This document shows positions 25,074-34,516 of a DNA stretch of 64,000 bases, piece after piece. Both the position numbers and the translations under genes were made by a program. Position 1 is the first letter of the stretch. Every line of letters begins with the position of its first letter. The DNA is from Sporosarcina sp. P32b. Its GTDB lineage: Bacteria > Bacillota > Bacilli > Bacillales_A > Planococcaceae. The DNA lies in assembly GCF_002743335.1 (NCBI RefSeq), contig NZ_PDZB01000001.1:1-64000 (forward strand). Reading direction: 5' to 3'. The notes under the pieces were generated by a model, which worked only from the letters and a program-made list of their open reading frames with translations, made no database searches and was not told where the DNA came from.

Positions 25074-25943
25074 ATGCAAAAAGAAAAAATTTCATTTATT
25101 GGAACAGGTGTTATGGGTTCGAGTATTATAAAGCATTTACTTAACGCATCTTATGAGGTTACGGTTTTCACTAGAACGAAAACAAAGGCTGAACCGCTAG
25201 TAGCACTAGGAGCAAAATGGGCGGATAACGTTGCAGAAGCTATTGAACAGGCTGACATTATTTTCACGATGATTGGCATGCCGTCCGATGTGGAAGAGGT
25301 GTATTTATCCGATCAAGGTATATTTGCAAATAGCCGTCCTTCTCAAGTCGTAGTGGATATGACTACTTCAAGCCCTGAGCTGGCTATTGCTATTGCAGAA
25401 AAGGCTGCTTCTTTACATATGGAGGCACTAGATGCACCTGTATCTGGTGGGGATATTGGGGCTCAGAATGGCACACTTTCTATCATGTGCGGTGGTCAAA
25501 AAGAATTATTCGAAAAATTATTACCGATTTTATCTGTTTTCGGTAAACAAATTGTCTATCAAGGACAAGCGGGAGCTGGGCAACACGCTAAAATGTGCAA
25601 CCAAATCACTGTCGCTGGAAATATGATTGGGGCATGTGAAGCGATTGCTTATGCTATGGAGTCGGGACTTGATCCGGATACTATGTTACAATCCGTCACT
25701 TCGGGTGCAGCGAATTCCTTTAGTTTATCTGATCTCGGACCTCGAATTATTAACCAAAATTATGAACCAGGATTTTATGTAAAACATTTTGTGAAGGATC
25801 TAAATATTGCCTTACAAGAAACAGAAAGACTGAATCTACAATTGCCAGGATTACAACTTGCTCGTGATATGTATGCCGACTTACTAGATAAAGGCTATGG
25901 AGAAAAAGGAACACAAGTCCTGATCAAAAAATATATAAAGTAA
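25074..25943 (+). CDS. NAD(P)-dependent beta-hydroxyacid dehydrogenase (YkwC-like)
   Basis: This 289-aa oxidoreductase belongs to the 3-hydroxyisobutyrate dehydrogenase family. It has the N-terminal NAD(P) fold FIGTGVMGSSI, the substrate loop DAPVSGGDIGAQNGTL, and GAGQHAKMCNQ with the catalytic Lys. GAGGAGTG just before ATG 25074 sets the start. The substrate may be a small beta-hydroxyacid such as 3-hydroxyisobutyrate or tartronate semialdehyde. Gene order and length resemble B. subtilis ykwC. Confidence 0.88.
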   Translation: MQKEKISFIGTGVMGSSIIKHLLNASYEVTVFTRTKTKAEPLVALGAKWADNVAEAIEQADIIFTMIGMPSDVEEVYLSDQGIFANSRPSQVVVDMTTSSPELAIAIAEKAASLHMEALDAPVSGGDIGAQNGTLSIMCGGQKELFEKLLPILSVFGKQIVYQGQAGAGQHAKMCNQITVAGNMIGACEAIAYAMESGLDPDTMLQSVTSGAANSFSLSDLGPRIINQNYEPGFYVKHFVKDLNIALQETERLNLQLPGLQLARDMYADLLDKGYGEKGTQVLIKKYIK

Positions 25944-26107
25944 AAACTAAAGACTCTTTATGTATGTCGTGTAAAGAATCCAAAATAATAAACCCGTTAT
26001 ACATTGAATAATATTTTTTGCGAATGATCTGTTGAGTGTTAAATGCACATACTTTCTCACTTATTGCACATGCTCTTTACTATAGTATGTACGAAAAGGA
26101 GGGAGTT

Positions 26108-26341
26108 ATGATGTGGGATATTTGGTTATGGCCTATGGTGTTTGTATCAGTCGTTATGTTGGGGATCGGGTTAGCTGGAGTACGGAAAACAAGTCGTTCA
26201 TTTCAGTTGAATGAAAAAAATCGTATACCTGATATTGCAGCGGAGCATCCGTATGCTATGAATCCATTACTGTGGATTATCGTGGTCGCATCAGTTTTCA
26301 TCTTTATCATCATTTTTTATTATTGGGCCTCTTTCTATTAA
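26108..26341 (+). CDS. Small two-helix membrane protein, unknown
   Basis: This 77-aa protein starts MMWDIWLWPMVFVSVVMLG, has a second helix near the C-terminus (LLWIIVVASVFIFIIIFYYW) and a short charged middle. AGGAGG lies 5 bp before ATG 26108 (8 bp before ATG 26111). I do not recognise a family. Its stop codon falls within the loop of its own terminator. Confidence 0.7.
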   Translation: MMWDIWLWPMVFVSVVMLGIGLAGVRKTSRSFQLNEKNRIPDIAAEHPYAMNPLLWIIVVASVFIFIIIFYYWASFY

Positions 26342-26356
26342 AGAAAGAGGTTTTTT
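26328..26356 (+). terminator. Terminator overlapping the end of the small membrane gene
   Basis: CCTCTTTC (26328-26335, coding) pairs with GAAAGAGG (26343-26350), followed by six T. The 5' arm and the stop codon share bases. Confidence 0.88.
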
Positions 26357-26477
26357 GTTTTGTGAATACGCTTTCTTTTAAGGTGAGAAATGGCTTTTTG
26401 TGGTATGATGGAAAAGAAGCAGTGAACGGATTTTTAGGTACATGTATTTAGATGAAGAACAGAAGGAGCGATCACCT

Positions 26478-26915
26478 ATGGTTTCCATAAACAATAAAGA
26501 TTTTCTTACTGCGCCCATCATAGATCGAATTATTTCTTCGGAAAAAGTTGCCCACGTACAAATAGGGAATAACGCAGAGCACGCACTACTTGTTTTGACC
26601 AAGACTGGCTATTCTGCAATTCCTGTACTGGATAATCAGTATCATTTAAAAGGCCTTCTTGGAATTGGGATGATTACGGATTCTATTCTAGGTATGGAGC
26701 GCATTGAATATGAGAGATTAGAAGATATTAAAGTAGATGAAATTATGGATACGAATCTGCCAACGATCCGTGTAAATGACCGTTTTCAACGCGCAGTAGA
26801 TCTATTGATTAATCATCCATTTTTATGTGTCACTGAAGAAGATGGAACATTTGCGGGCATAATTACAAGACGTGTAATTATGAAAGAATTTAAAAAATAT
26901 ATTTACAACGTATAA
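26478..26915 (+). CDS. cbpB: CBS-domain c-di-AMP-binding protein CbpB (YkuL)
   Basis: This 145-aa protein consists of paired CBS motifs. The first spans about 10-70 (TKTGYSAIPVLDNQYHLKGL), the second about 80-140 (GTFAGIITRRVIMKEF). Length and sequence fit YkuL/CbpB, which in Listeria and Bacillus binds cyclic di-AMP and, when free of it, activates the stringent-response enzyme Rel. I chose ATG 26478 behind AAGGAGCG; an in-frame ATG at 26442 has no such site. Confidence 0.85.
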   Translation: MVSINNKDFLTAPIIDRIISSEKVAHVQIGNNAEHALLVLTKTGYSAIPVLDNQYHLKGLLGIGMITDSILGMERIEYERLEDIKVDEIMDTNLPTIRVNDRFQRAVDLLINHPFLCVTEEDGTFAGIITRRVIMKEFKKYIYNV

Positions 26916-26970
26916 CGTATACTGAAGTGGGATAAATAAAGCAATGAAGAAGTGATCATAGTAATATGTT

Positions 26971-26998
26971 AAAGGGCTCCGATAAAGGAGTCTTTTTC
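26971..26998 (+). terminator. Terminator of cbpB
   Basis: AAAGG-GCTCC pairs with GGAGT-CTTTT with two G-U pairs, then T. This is a weaker but plausible stem. Confidence 0.55.
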
Positions 26999-27021
26999 TA
27001 ATAGAAGGAGTTGAAATAGCT

Positions 27022-28503
27022 GTGCGTAAAGAAACTAATCGGCCCTTTGTGCTTGCTGCCGTTATGCTCGCTATGTTTGTAGGGGCAGTGGAAGCGACAA
27101 TTGTTACCACCGCAATGCCGACAATAGCTTCTGAATTAGGTGGATTTTCACGATATAGTTGGATATTCTCGTCTTATTTATTAATGAGTACCGTAACGGT
27201 TTTAATTTACGGAAAGTTAGCGGATTTATTTGGTCGAAAGCCGATTTTTTTTATGGGCTTGACGATTTTCTTAATCGGTTCCGTACTTTGTGGGTTTGCT
27301 GTCTCTATGGAGCAGTTAATATTCTATCGTCTCATACAAGGTTTAGGGGCGGGGGCTGTCATGCCAATTGCGACTACGATCATCGGGGATATTTATTCCA
27401 CTGAAGAACGTGCGAAGATACAGGGTTATTTATCGAGTGTCTGGGGCATTTCTGCAGTTTCAGGTCCTGTAATTGGTGGATTGATTGTACAGTACGTTAG
27501 CTGGCAATACATATTTTGGGTGAACGTGCCACTTGGACTCCTTTCAATGGCTGTTATTTATTTCTTTTTACATGAACCAAAAGAAACGCAGAAAGCTTCT
27601 GTCGATTACAAAGGTGCTTTTTTCCTGACATCTGCACTGGCAACTATTTTAATCTGGCTAGTAGAAGGAGGCCAAGGATTCGGTCGATTCTCTGCTATCG
27701 GAATAGCGTTAATCATTCTTTCAGGCATTTCATTTTGGTTATTTTTCAGACAAGAAAAGCTGGCAAAAGATCCACTAATCTCTTTTAGCATTTGGAAAAA
27801 CCCCGTTATCTTATATGCGAATCTCGTGTCGTTGACTACTGGAGTTATTTTAATAGGGGTTTCTTCTTATTTACCTACTTATGTATCCGGAGTTATGGAA
27901 CAACCAGCAATCATCGCAGGTTTCACTTTAACTGCTATGTCCATTGGCTGGCCTTTAGCATCCTCCATGGCAGGGCATTTACTCATACGCTTCGGCCCAT
28001 TTCTCGTATCGTTTGCCGGTGGTGTGTCCTTAGTGATTGGTACGACGATGTTTGTCTTTATGAACGCATCATTAGGACCCGTATGGGCAGGTTGTTCAAG
28101 CTTCTTCATCGGAGTAGGAATGGGGCTAACCAATACATCCTTCATTGTTACGATTCAAGGAGCTGTGCCGCGCGTACAAAGAGGCTCAGCTACTGCAGCG
28201 AATATGTTTATGAAGAATTTTGGCAATACGATTGGTGCTTCAGTGTTTGGTGCCATATTGAATGGTACACTCATTACCTATTTTGCGAAAGAAAAATTGC
28301 CCTACACGATTGATGACGTGAATACATTGTTAACCAAAGACGGTCGTTCGATGCTAACCTCGCAAGAGCTAGTCAGTTTACAAAATGGTTTAGACAGTTC
28401 CTTACACTGGGTGTACATAGCGATTGTCGTATTTGCAGTCATCAGTTTATTATTGATCTTACGAATTCCACGAGGGAAGGTGCAGGACCATGTCAACAAT
28501 TGA
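27022..28503 (+). CDS. MFS drug:H+ antiporter, DHA2 (EmrB/QacA) family
   Basis: This 493-aa transporter has about 14 membrane helices. It shows motif A-like GKLADLFGRKPIFFMG after helix 2, motif C-type GISAVSGPVIGGLIV and the DHA2 N-terminal motif AVEATIVTTAMPTIASELGG. It probably exports drugs or metabolites. The start is GTG 27022 behind GAAGGAG. Its end overlaps ccpC by 14 bp, so the two are likely co-transcribed and CcpC may depend on its promoter. Confidence 0.9.
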   Translation: MRKETNRPFVLAAVMLAMFVGAVEATIVTTAMPTIASELGGFSRYSWIFSSYLLMSTVTVLIYGKLADLFGRKPIFFMGLTIFLIGSVLCGFAVSMEQLIFYRLIQGLGAGAVMPIATTIIGDIYSTEERAKIQGYLSSVWGISAVSGPVIGGLIVQYVSWQYIFWVNVPLGLLSMAVIYFFLHEPKETQKASVDYKGAFFLTSALATILIWLVEGGQGFGRFSAIGIALIILSGISFWLFFRQEKLAKDPLISFSIWKNPVILYANLVSLTTGVILIGVSSYLPTYVSGVMEQPAIIAGFTLTAMSIGWPLASSMAGHLLIRFGPFLVSFAGGVSLVIGTTMFVFMNASLGPVWAGCSSFFIGVGMGLTNTSFIVTIQGAVPRVQRGSATAANMFMKNFGNTIGASVFGAILNGTLITYFAKEKLPYTIDDVNTLLTKDGRSMLTSQELVSLQNGLDSSLHWVYIAIVVFAVISLLLILRIPRGKVQDHVNN

Positions 28504-29377
28504 ACTGGATATAATTAAAGCGTTAGCTGAAGAGGGGAATATGCGTAAAGCGTCAGAGCGCCTTCATTTGTCGCAACCTGCTTTGTCACAACGCCTTCAG
28601 ACGATTGAAAAAGAATGGGGCATGCAGTTATTCATCCGTTCACAAAAAGGTCTTGAACCAACGCCTGCAGGTGAACACGTGATCAGCTATGCGAAAGAAT
28701 CTTTGGCGAAGAAAGACGAGACGATGGAATTGATCGCCTCACTTGAAGATAAAGTACACGGAACATTGAAGATTGCTTGTGCCTCTATTATTGGTCAGAC
28801 TTGGTTGCCGCAAGTATTGAAAGACTATGTAGCACTTTATCCTGATGCCAAAATTTCCTTAATGACAGGATGGAGCTCGGAAATTTCCAAAGCTTTGTAC
28901 GAAGGGGAAGCACATATCGGTATTGTTCGAGGGCAAACAGATTGGAAAAGTAATCGCGTCTATTTATTCCGTGATCAGCTGTATCTAGTAGATTCCGAAA
29001 TCTCAACAATTGATGAATTAAAAGATACGAACCGTCACTTTATTCAGTATAAAAGTGATTCAAACTATTACATGGAAATCCAGCGCTGGTGGAATAAACA
29101 CTTTAATCAAAATCCAAGCCGGCAGATTGTAGTGGATCAGATTGAAATGTGTAAGCAACTCGCGTTAAAAGGTATCGGTTATGCCATACTGCCTTCCATC
29201 ACATTGTCAGGTGACGAGAAAGTCAATCTGATTCCGCTACTCAATAGCGAAGAAGAGTTTGAGTTGACACGTGATACTTGGTTGATCGGATATGGTTCGA
29301 CATTCGAATTGAAGCAAGTGAAGGCATTTGTAGAGATTGTGCAGGAGTATGCGGAGTTATTAAGAAAAGATCAATAA
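28490..29377 (+). CDS. ccpC: LysR-type regulator CcpC (citrate-responsive)
   Basis: This 295-aa regulator has an N-terminal winged HTH (MRKASERLHLSQPALSQRLQ) and a LysR effector domain. The segments SIIGQTWLPQVLKDYVALYP and KISLMTGWSSE match what I recall of B. subtilis CcpC, which represses the TCA genes citZ and citB until citrate builds up. In B. subtilis ccpC follows ykuL directly; here an MFS gene lies between them. Assignment rests on recalled family sequence plus synteny, so it is good but not certain. Confidence 0.8.
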   Translation: MSTIELDIIKALAEEGNMRKASERLHLSQPALSQRLQTIEKEWGMQLFIRSQKGLEPTPAGEHVISYAKESLAKKDETMELIASLEDKVHGTLKIACASIIGQTWLPQVLKDYVALYPDAKISLMTGWSSEISKALYEGEAHIGIVRGQTDWKSNRVYLFRDQLYLVDSEISTIDELKDTNRHFIQYKSDSNYYMEIQRWWNKHFNQNPSRQIVVDQIEMCKQLALKGIGYAILPSITLSGDEKVNLIPLLNSEEEFELTRDTWLIGYGSTFELKQVKAFVEIVQEYAELLRKDQ

Positions 29378-29410
29378 AAAAGAGCTTCCATTCATCGTGG
29401 AAGTTCTTCA

Positions 29411-29451
29411 AATAAAGACAAACTCTAGTAGTAATAGAGTTTGTCTTTATT
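29411..29451. terminator. Bidirectional terminator between ccpC and the MFS gene
   Basis: A perfect 17-bp stem AATAAAGACAAACTCTA (29411-29427) pairs with 29435-29451 with a 7-nt loop. A second hairpin AGAGCTTCCA/TGGAAGTTCT lies just before it. Confidence 0.85.
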
Positions 29452-29516
29452 AATTTACTAGTATTAAAGATTTATAATTAGTGAATGTCTACCAATGACT
29501 GCTGTACCGCTACTAT

Positions 29517-30707
29517 TTATGGTGTTCTCGCAGACTCTATAAGTGATTTGTTGTTCCTTGCCCAGTAGAAAGCAAGAATAAAGCAAAGTAGTAGAATGAT
29601 CGTGCCGACTATATAGGGGGATTCCCTATTCATATCGAATATATATCCGGCTGTGGCAGGACCAATCATGTTTCCTAGACTCATATAGGCATTCATCATG
29701 CCGGCTGCGTAGCCCTGTTCTTTCCCGGCTAGTTTAGAGACTAACGTGTTGACTGCTGGTCGCAATAACGAAGTGGCGGTTGAGAAGATCGTTGCTACCA
29801 AAAGAATAGTGAAGAATGTATTGACGAATAAAATACCTAACATAGCGAAAGCCGCTAGCACTAAATTAATGAGAATGACACGCATTTCACCGAAACGTTT
29901 AAACAAACGATCGATAACAAACGTCTGGATGATGACGCCGACAAATCCGCCAACCGTAATGATGATTGCGATTTGAGAAGGTGTGTAATTGTATTTTTGA
30001 TCGACATATAACGAGATCGTTGATTGGAAATTAGCCAATCCAAATGAAAATACAAACATGACAACTAGCATAATGAAATAGGACGTTTGTGTAGATCTAC
30101 GCATTTGCTGGAAGATGTTTTCATTCGTTGTAGCTCCTTGCAAGACGGGCTTAGGATTAGGAAGAAGCAACAAGGACACAACCGCTGCTACAATGGATGC
30201 CGATGCGGCAAAGTAGAAAGGGAAGTATAAGCTGATTTTTGATAAAAAACCACCAATGCCAGGACCTATCATAAAGCCTAACGACATCGAAGCGCCAAGT
30301 AATCCCATTCCGCGACCACGATTTTTAGGAGATGTAATATCTGCCACAAATGCCATGGTAGGTGGAACAATAAAGGCGGCACCGAAACCGGAAAAGAACC
30401 GTGAGAGATAGAGCATCCATAGTTCAGTTGATAAACTGAAAGCTAATTGAGAAAGTCCGTAAACAACCAATCCGAAAATAATAATGCTTTTTCTGCCGTA
30501 TTTATCGGAAAGATTTCCTGAAATAGGAGAGAAAATAAATTGTGCAAAAGAAAACATGGCGATCAATAGTCCGAGTGCACGTCCTGCAACTCCGAAAGTA
30601 CCTAAGAATTCAGGCATAATAGGGATGATCAAGCCTACACCAGCCATGGCGATGAACATATTGAACATGAGAATATACATTGCGATATTTGTAGGTGTTT
30701 TGTTCAT
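29517..30707 (-). CDS. MFS multidrug efflux transporter, DHA1 family
   Basis: This 396-aa protein has 12 predicted helices, motif A GNLSDKYGRKSIIIFG between helices 2 and 3 and motif C GASMSLGFMIGPGIGGFL in helix 5. The group includes NorA, Bmr and TetA(L)-like pumps; the substrate is unknown. I chose the ATG at 30707 (MNKTPTNIAMYIL) because the upstream extension to 30824 is polar and unlike the family. The ribosome site is weak. Confidence 0.87.
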   Translation of the reverse strand: MNKTPTNIAMYILMFNMFIAMAGVGLIIPIMPEFLGTFGVAGRALGLLIAMFSFAQFIFSPISGNLSDKYGRKSIIIFGLVVYGLSQLAFSLSTELWMLYLSRFFSGFGAAFIVPPTMAFVADITSPKNRGRGMGLLGASMSLGFMIGPGIGGFLSKISLYFPFYFAASASIVAAVVSLLLLPNPKPVLQGATTNENIFQQMRRSTQTSYFIMLVVMFVFSFGLANFQSTISLYVDQKYNYTPSQIAIIITVGGFVGVIIQTFVIDRLFKRFGEMRVILINLVLAAFAMLGILFVNTFFTILLVATIFSTATSLLRPAVNTLVSKLAGKEQGYAAGMMNAYMSLGNMIGPATAGYIFDMNRESPYIVGTIILLLCFILAFYWARNNKSLIESARTP

Positions 30708-30807
30708 TCGGTAGCTCGCTTTCCAAAACTTTTTACTAATCTTATCACAAATAAATCTGCAATGTTTGTATGAGGGTTGCAATAGCGTATTATGAGGAAA
30801 ATAGATG

Positions 30808-30840
30808 TAAAAAAACGACCCCATTTAGTAGGAGTCGTTG
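30808..30840 (-). terminator. ykuV terminator
   Basis: On the minus strand CGACTCC pairs with GGGGTCG, followed by a run of seven T. Confidence 0.8.
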
Positions 30841-30846
30841 ATAAAA

Positions 30847-31302
30847 TTAATCTTCTTTTTTCATTTCATCTAGTACACGATTCACACGTTTTTCAAGCAT
30901 TTTCATACCGCTGCCGCCCGCTTGGAAGTGGCGTAACTGACCCTCTTTGTCAAAGACATAGTACGCAGGGACATATTGGTTTTCAAATGCATCATTTAAC
31001 TTCAATTCACTATCAACGAAAATCGGTTGTGTAATATCATGCTCAGCTGCTACGTTCTTGATTTGTTCAAGATCGACATCATCTTCTGAACGAGGCATGT
31101 GCACAGCCACAACATTCAGTTCATCTTTGTACTTATCCCTGAAGTTGTTTACATCCGGCATCGCTTCTTTGCACATATGACAACTTACAGACCAAAAGTG
31201 TATAAGTGTCGGTTTTTCTCCAACGAGTTCCGATTTAGAAGTTTCACCATTCAACCAAGTAGTAGCACCTTGAAATTCAGGCATTTGTTCACGTAATTTC
31301 AT
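30847..31302 (-). CDS. ykuV: TlpA-like thiol-disulfide oxidoreductase (YkuV)
   Basis: This 151-aa thioredoxin-fold protein has the redox motif CHMC (SVSCHMCKEAMPDV) and the family's cis-Pro region YVPAYYVFDKEG. There is no signal peptide, so it acts in the cytosol. In B. subtilis YkuV reduces disulfides and is encoded next to the peroxiredoxin YkuU, as here. AGGAGG stands 8 bp before ATG 31302. A terminator between the two genes limits co-transcription. Confidence 0.88.
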   Translation of the reverse strand: MKLREQMPEFQGATTWLNGETSKSELVGEKPTLIHFWSVSCHMCKEAMPDVNNFRDKYKDELNVVAVHMPRSEDDVDLEQIKNVAAEHDITQPIFVDSELKLNDAFENQYVPAYYVFDKEGQLRHFQAGGSGMKMLEKRVNRVLDEMKKED

Positions 31303-31343
31303 CAAGAATTCCTCCTAGCTAAGTGGGTATATATATTATGTGA

Positions 31344-31380
31344 TAAAAAAATCCCCACGATTAGTGTAACGCGTGGGGAT
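31344..31380 (-). terminator. ykuU terminator
   Basis: On the minus strand ATCCCCACG pairs with CGTGGGGAT, followed by seven T. Confidence 0.88.
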
Positions 31381-31393
31381 GGTTGTCCAAAAA

Positions 31394-31936
31394 TTAAAGA
31401 GTTTCTTGACCTGGACGCCAGTTCGCTGGGCAAAGACCGCCAGTTTGTAGTGCTTGTAGTACGCGAAGAGTTTCGTCCACGTCACGACCGATATTGTTAT
31501 GGAATACTGTCTGGTACTGAAGTTCGCCTTCAGGATTGATGATGTAAAGGCCGCGCAATGCAATACCTTCTTCTTCGATCAATACACCGTATTCGCGTGA
31601 AACGGAATGGTTAGTGTCTGCTGCTAGTGGGTATTTTAGTTGTTCAAGACCATTGTCTTTACGATCAGTGTTAATCCAAGCAAGGTGAGTGTGGATAGTA
31701 TCAGTAGAAACACCGATTACTTCTGCATCCAAGTCTTCGAACTCATCGTAACGATCCGACATTGCAGTGATTTCTGTTGGACATACAAAAGTGAAGTCCA
31801 TTGGATAGAAGAAAAGAACTGTCCATTTGTCGTTTTTAATGTTTTCTTGTAAACTAACTTTACCAAAAGATTTGTCAGCTAGTACTGCCTCCATTGTAAA
31901 ATCTGGAGCTTGTTTACCTACCATACGTTCGGCCAT
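31394..31936 (-). CDS. ykuU: 2-Cys peroxiredoxin (YkuU)
   Basis: This 180-aa AhpC/TSA-family peroxidase reduces hydrogen and organic peroxides. The peroxidatic Cys lies in DFTFVCPTEITAM and the resolving Cys in GGLCPANW near the C-terminus, typical 2-Cys layout. YkuV encoded downstream may recycle it. TGGAGG lies before ATG 31936. A promoter and a PerR-like palindrome lie upstream, so peroxide control is likely. Confidence 0.93.
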   Translation of the reverse strand: MAERMVGKQAPDFTMEAVLADKSFGKVSLQENIKNDKWTVLFFYPMDFTFVCPTEITAMSDRYDEFEDLDAEVIGVSTDTIHTHLAWINTDRKDNGLEQLKYPLAADTNHSVSREYGVLIEEEGIALRGLYIINPEGELQYQTVFHNNIGRDVDETLRVLQALQTGGLCPANWRPGQETL

Positions 31937-31998
31937 TATATAAAACCTCCAATTAGTCTTTTGTACAACGACATGACTGTGTTGCACAATTCTTACCT

Positions 31999-32027
31999 AG
32001 AATAACAAAGTTCCGAGTTGAATTCAA
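31999..32027 (-). promoter_or_regulatory. ykuU promoter
   Basis: Minus-strand TTGAAT (32022-32027), a 17-bp spacer and TATTCT (31999-32004), 63 bp before the start codon. Confidence 0.6.
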
Positions 32028-32047
32028 TTAGAATGACTCGAAGATAA

Positions 32048-32062
32048 TAATAGTTATTATAA
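32048..32062. promoter_or_regulatory. PerR-like box upstream of ykuU
   Basis: The minus-strand sequence TTATAATAACTATTA matches the PerR consensus TTATAATNATTATAA at 12 of 14 fixed positions. It lies 20 bp upstream of the -35 box. AT-rich matches of this kind arise by chance, so this is a candidate. Confidence 0.45.
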
Positions 32063-32106
32063 AGAACACTTAACCTAATATATATATTTAGGATCTGAGT
32101 ATCTGA

Positions 32107-32409
32107 TTACTCAAAGTCTTGTTTACAGTCAGAAGGTTTTACTGGGCGTGTTTGGCATGTTTTGCAATTCGGATCGCAAATCATTTCTCGCCATTCATCG
32201 CAATCTTTACAGTAACGCGCGTCAAATTCATCGCTATAATGTAATGGTTCCATGCAATCTACGCAATGAGAAGCCATCTCTTTCCATGTTCGGATTTTCT
32301 TATTGTTTACTAGAAAAATTCCTTCTAGATGATTTTCTTTTGTAGCGGGCTCGACTTTTCGATTCCGCTTGGCATCAGAGTCCAGATAAAAAAATAAATG
32401 GTCTTCCAA
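32107..32409 (-). CDS. Small Cys-rich, probable zinc-ribbon protein
   Basis: This 100-aa protein has no signal peptide and a Cys-rich C-terminal half: HCVDCMEP, YCKDCDEW and CDPNCKTC give three Cys-pair knuckles that could bind two metal ions. The start is TTG 32409 behind GGAGGG. I do not recognise a family. It lies between potA (divergent) and ykuU (same strand, 170 bp away). Confidence 0.7.
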   Translation of the reverse strand: MEDHLFFYLDSDAKRNRKVEPATKENHLEGIFLVNNKKIRTWKEMASHCVDCMEPLHYSDEFDARYCKDCDEWREMICDPNCKTCQTRPVKPSDCKQDFE

Positions 32410-32517
32410 CTGAATCCCTCCTCAATATGGTTTCATTCTACTATGTCATCTGCGAAAAAACAATTTTCATGACTATTTTCCTGTAGGCTGTTTTCGTATT
32501 CGACATTTAATATATGG

Positions 32518-32545
32518 TTGATTTCACTATCAATTTGTGTATAAT
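32518..32545 (+). promoter_or_regulatory. potABCD promoter
   Basis: TTGATT (32518-32523), a 16-bp spacer and TATAAT (32540-32545) lie about 63 bp before the potA start. Confidence 0.7.
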
Positions 32546-32607
32546 AAGTAAGTTTACAACTATTGATATAGTACAAGACATAATACGTTATGCAAGGAGG
32601 AAACCTA

Positions 32608-33714
32608 TTGACTACTGAACCAATTATTCGTTTTGAGAATGTTACAAAGCGCTACAATGAATCTACAACTGTCCTTGATCGTGTTTCATTTGAAATGGAA
32701 CGCGGTAAGTTTTATACATTACTTGGACCTTCAGGATGTGGGAAAACGACTATTTTACGTTTGATCGCTGGTTTTACGGAGGCGACAGATGGATCGATCT
32801 TCTTTAATGGAAAGAAGATCAATTCGGTACCCGCAAATGAACGTCAAGTAAACACGGTATTTCAAGACTACGCATTATTTCCTCATTTAAATGTGTATGA
32901 AAATGTTGCATTCGGTTTACGCATAAGAAAAGTGAAAAAGAATGAAGTGGACCGCCGAGTAAAAGAAGCGTTGAAATTCGTCAATCTGGAAGGGTACGAA
33001 TCCCGTGAAATTACTGAAATGTCGGGTGGACAACGTCAACGCGTTGCGATTGCCAGGGCGATCATTAATGATCCAGAAGTGATTTTACTAGACGAGCCAT
33101 TGTCCGCACTTGATTTGAAATTGCGTTCTGAAATGCAATATGAACTGAGGGAGCTCCAGCAACGTCTTGGTAAAACATTTGTTTTTGTTACACATGACCA
33201 AGAGGAAGCACTTGCGATGTCAGATGAAATTTTCGTCATGAATAATGGAGAGATTCAACAGTCGGGGACACCGATTGATATTTACGATGAGCCGATTAAC
33301 CGTTTCGTGGCAGACTTTATTGGAGAGTCCAATATAGTTTCAGGAAGAATTATTGAAGATTATTTAGTGGAATTCACAGGCAAACAATTTCCATGTGTAG
33401 ATGGCGGATTCTATCCTAATGAAAAAGTGGATATCGTCATTCGTCCTGAAGATTTGGAAATGACAACTGTTGAAAAAGGAAGGTTAAGCGTCACTGTAGA
33501 TACGCAATTATTCCGGGGAGTGCATTATGAACTTTCCACGTATGACTCTGATGGTAATGAGTGGCTAGTTCATTCAACAAAACCAGCGGACGTAGGGACA
33601 TTAATCGGTTTGGATTTTGAACCGGCAGACATTCATGTAATGCGTCTAAATGAATCGGAAGCTGACTTTGATGCACGTCTGGAATCGTTTGGAGTGGCGG
33701 AAGATGAGGAGTAA
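32608..33714 (+). CDS. potA: Spermidine/putrescine ABC importer ATPase
   Basis: This 368-aa ATPase energises polyamine uptake. It has Walker [10 protein letters not shown], signature [14 protein letters not shown], Walker [13 protein letters not shown] and a C-terminal TOBE-type regulatory domain (about 275-360). The start is TTG 32608 with AAGGAGG 7 bp upstream; the in-frame ATG 32590 sits on that site. It is first of a tight potABCD operon, overlapping potB by 11 bp. Confidence 0.92.
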   Translation: MTTEPIIRFENVTKRYNESTTVLDRVSFEMERGKFYTLLGPSGCGKTTILRLIAGFTEATDGSIFFNGKKINSVPANERQVNTVFQDYALFPHLNVYENVAFGLRIRKVKKNEVDRRVKEALKFVNLEGYESREITEMSGGQRQRVAIARAIINDPEVILLDEPLSALDLKLRSEMQYELRELQQRLGKTFVFVTHDQEEALAMSDEIFVMNNGEIQQSGTPIDIYDEPINRFVADFIGESNIVSGRIIEDYLVEFTGKQFPCVDGGFYPNEKVDIVIRPEDLEMTTVEKGRLSVTVDTQLFRGVHYELSTYDSDGNEWLVHSTKPADVGTLIGLDFEPADIHVMRLNESEADFDARLESFGVAEDEE

Positions 33715-34516
33715 AAACCCGTTACGTTTTATATATGCCACACCGTATGCAGCCTGGTTATTATTATTTGTGCTGGCACCGATTGCTGTCATCGTGTATT
33801 ATTCATTTTTCGATTTATCGGGCCATTTAACGCTGGCTAACTATCGCAATTTCTTTACGTCAATTTACTTCAAATTAACACTGAGCTCATTTTGGTATGC
33901 TTTTCTCATAACCTTTTTTGCTTTATTAATATCATATCCAACAGCCTACTTCTTAACAAAAACAAAGCATAAGCAGTTATGGTTGTTACTCATTATCATA
34001 CCATCGTGGATTAACCTATTGTTAAAGACGTATGCATTCATTGGATTGATGGGTATTTATGGCCCGATAAATGGTTTTTTAGAAGCTGTTGGTATAGGCA
34101 ACCAGCAAATACTATTCACCGATTTTAGTTTCGTGTTTGTCTCTGTGTACATTTTTATTCCATTTATGATCTTGCCGATCTTTAACTCCTTGGATAAAAT
34201 CAATCCTACTTTACTTGATGCCTCGAAAGATTTAGGAGCGAATGCATGGGTGACGTTTAAACGAGTGATTTGGCCGATGACTACTGATGGTGTGAAATCA
34301 GGTATACAAGTCGTGTTTATTCCGGCGCTATCCTTATTTATGGTTACCCGTTTAATTGCAGGTAATAAAGTAATGACACTGGGTACCGCAATCGAGCAAC
34401 AATTCCTCGTTACACAAAACTGGGGAATGGGTTCTACGATAGCTGTGTTTCTAATTATCTTCATGTTCTTAATTATGATACTGACATCTGGTAAAAAAGG
34501 GGGCATCATTAAATGA
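33704..34516 (+). CDS. potB: Spermidine/putrescine ABC importer permease PotB
   Basis: This 270-aa permease has six helices and the EAA-type cytoplasmic loop [20 protein letters not shown] that docks on PotA. ATG 33704 is chosen with GGAGTGG upstream; an earlier frame start lies deep in potA. Its end overlaps potC by 4 bp. Confidence 0.9.
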   Translation: MRSKNPLRFIYATPYAAWLLLFVLAPIAVIVYYSFFDLSGHLTLANYRNFFTSIYFKLTLSSFWYAFLITFFALLISYPTAYFLTKTKHKQLWLLLIIIPSWINLLLKTYAFIGLMGIYGPINGFLEAVGIGNQQILFTDFSFVFVSVYIFIPFMILPIFNSLDKINPTLLDASKDLGANAWVTFKRVIWPMTTDGVKSGIQVVFIPALSLFMVTRLIAGNKVMTLGTAIEQQFLVTQNWGMGSTIAVFLIIFMFLIMILTSGKKGGIIK

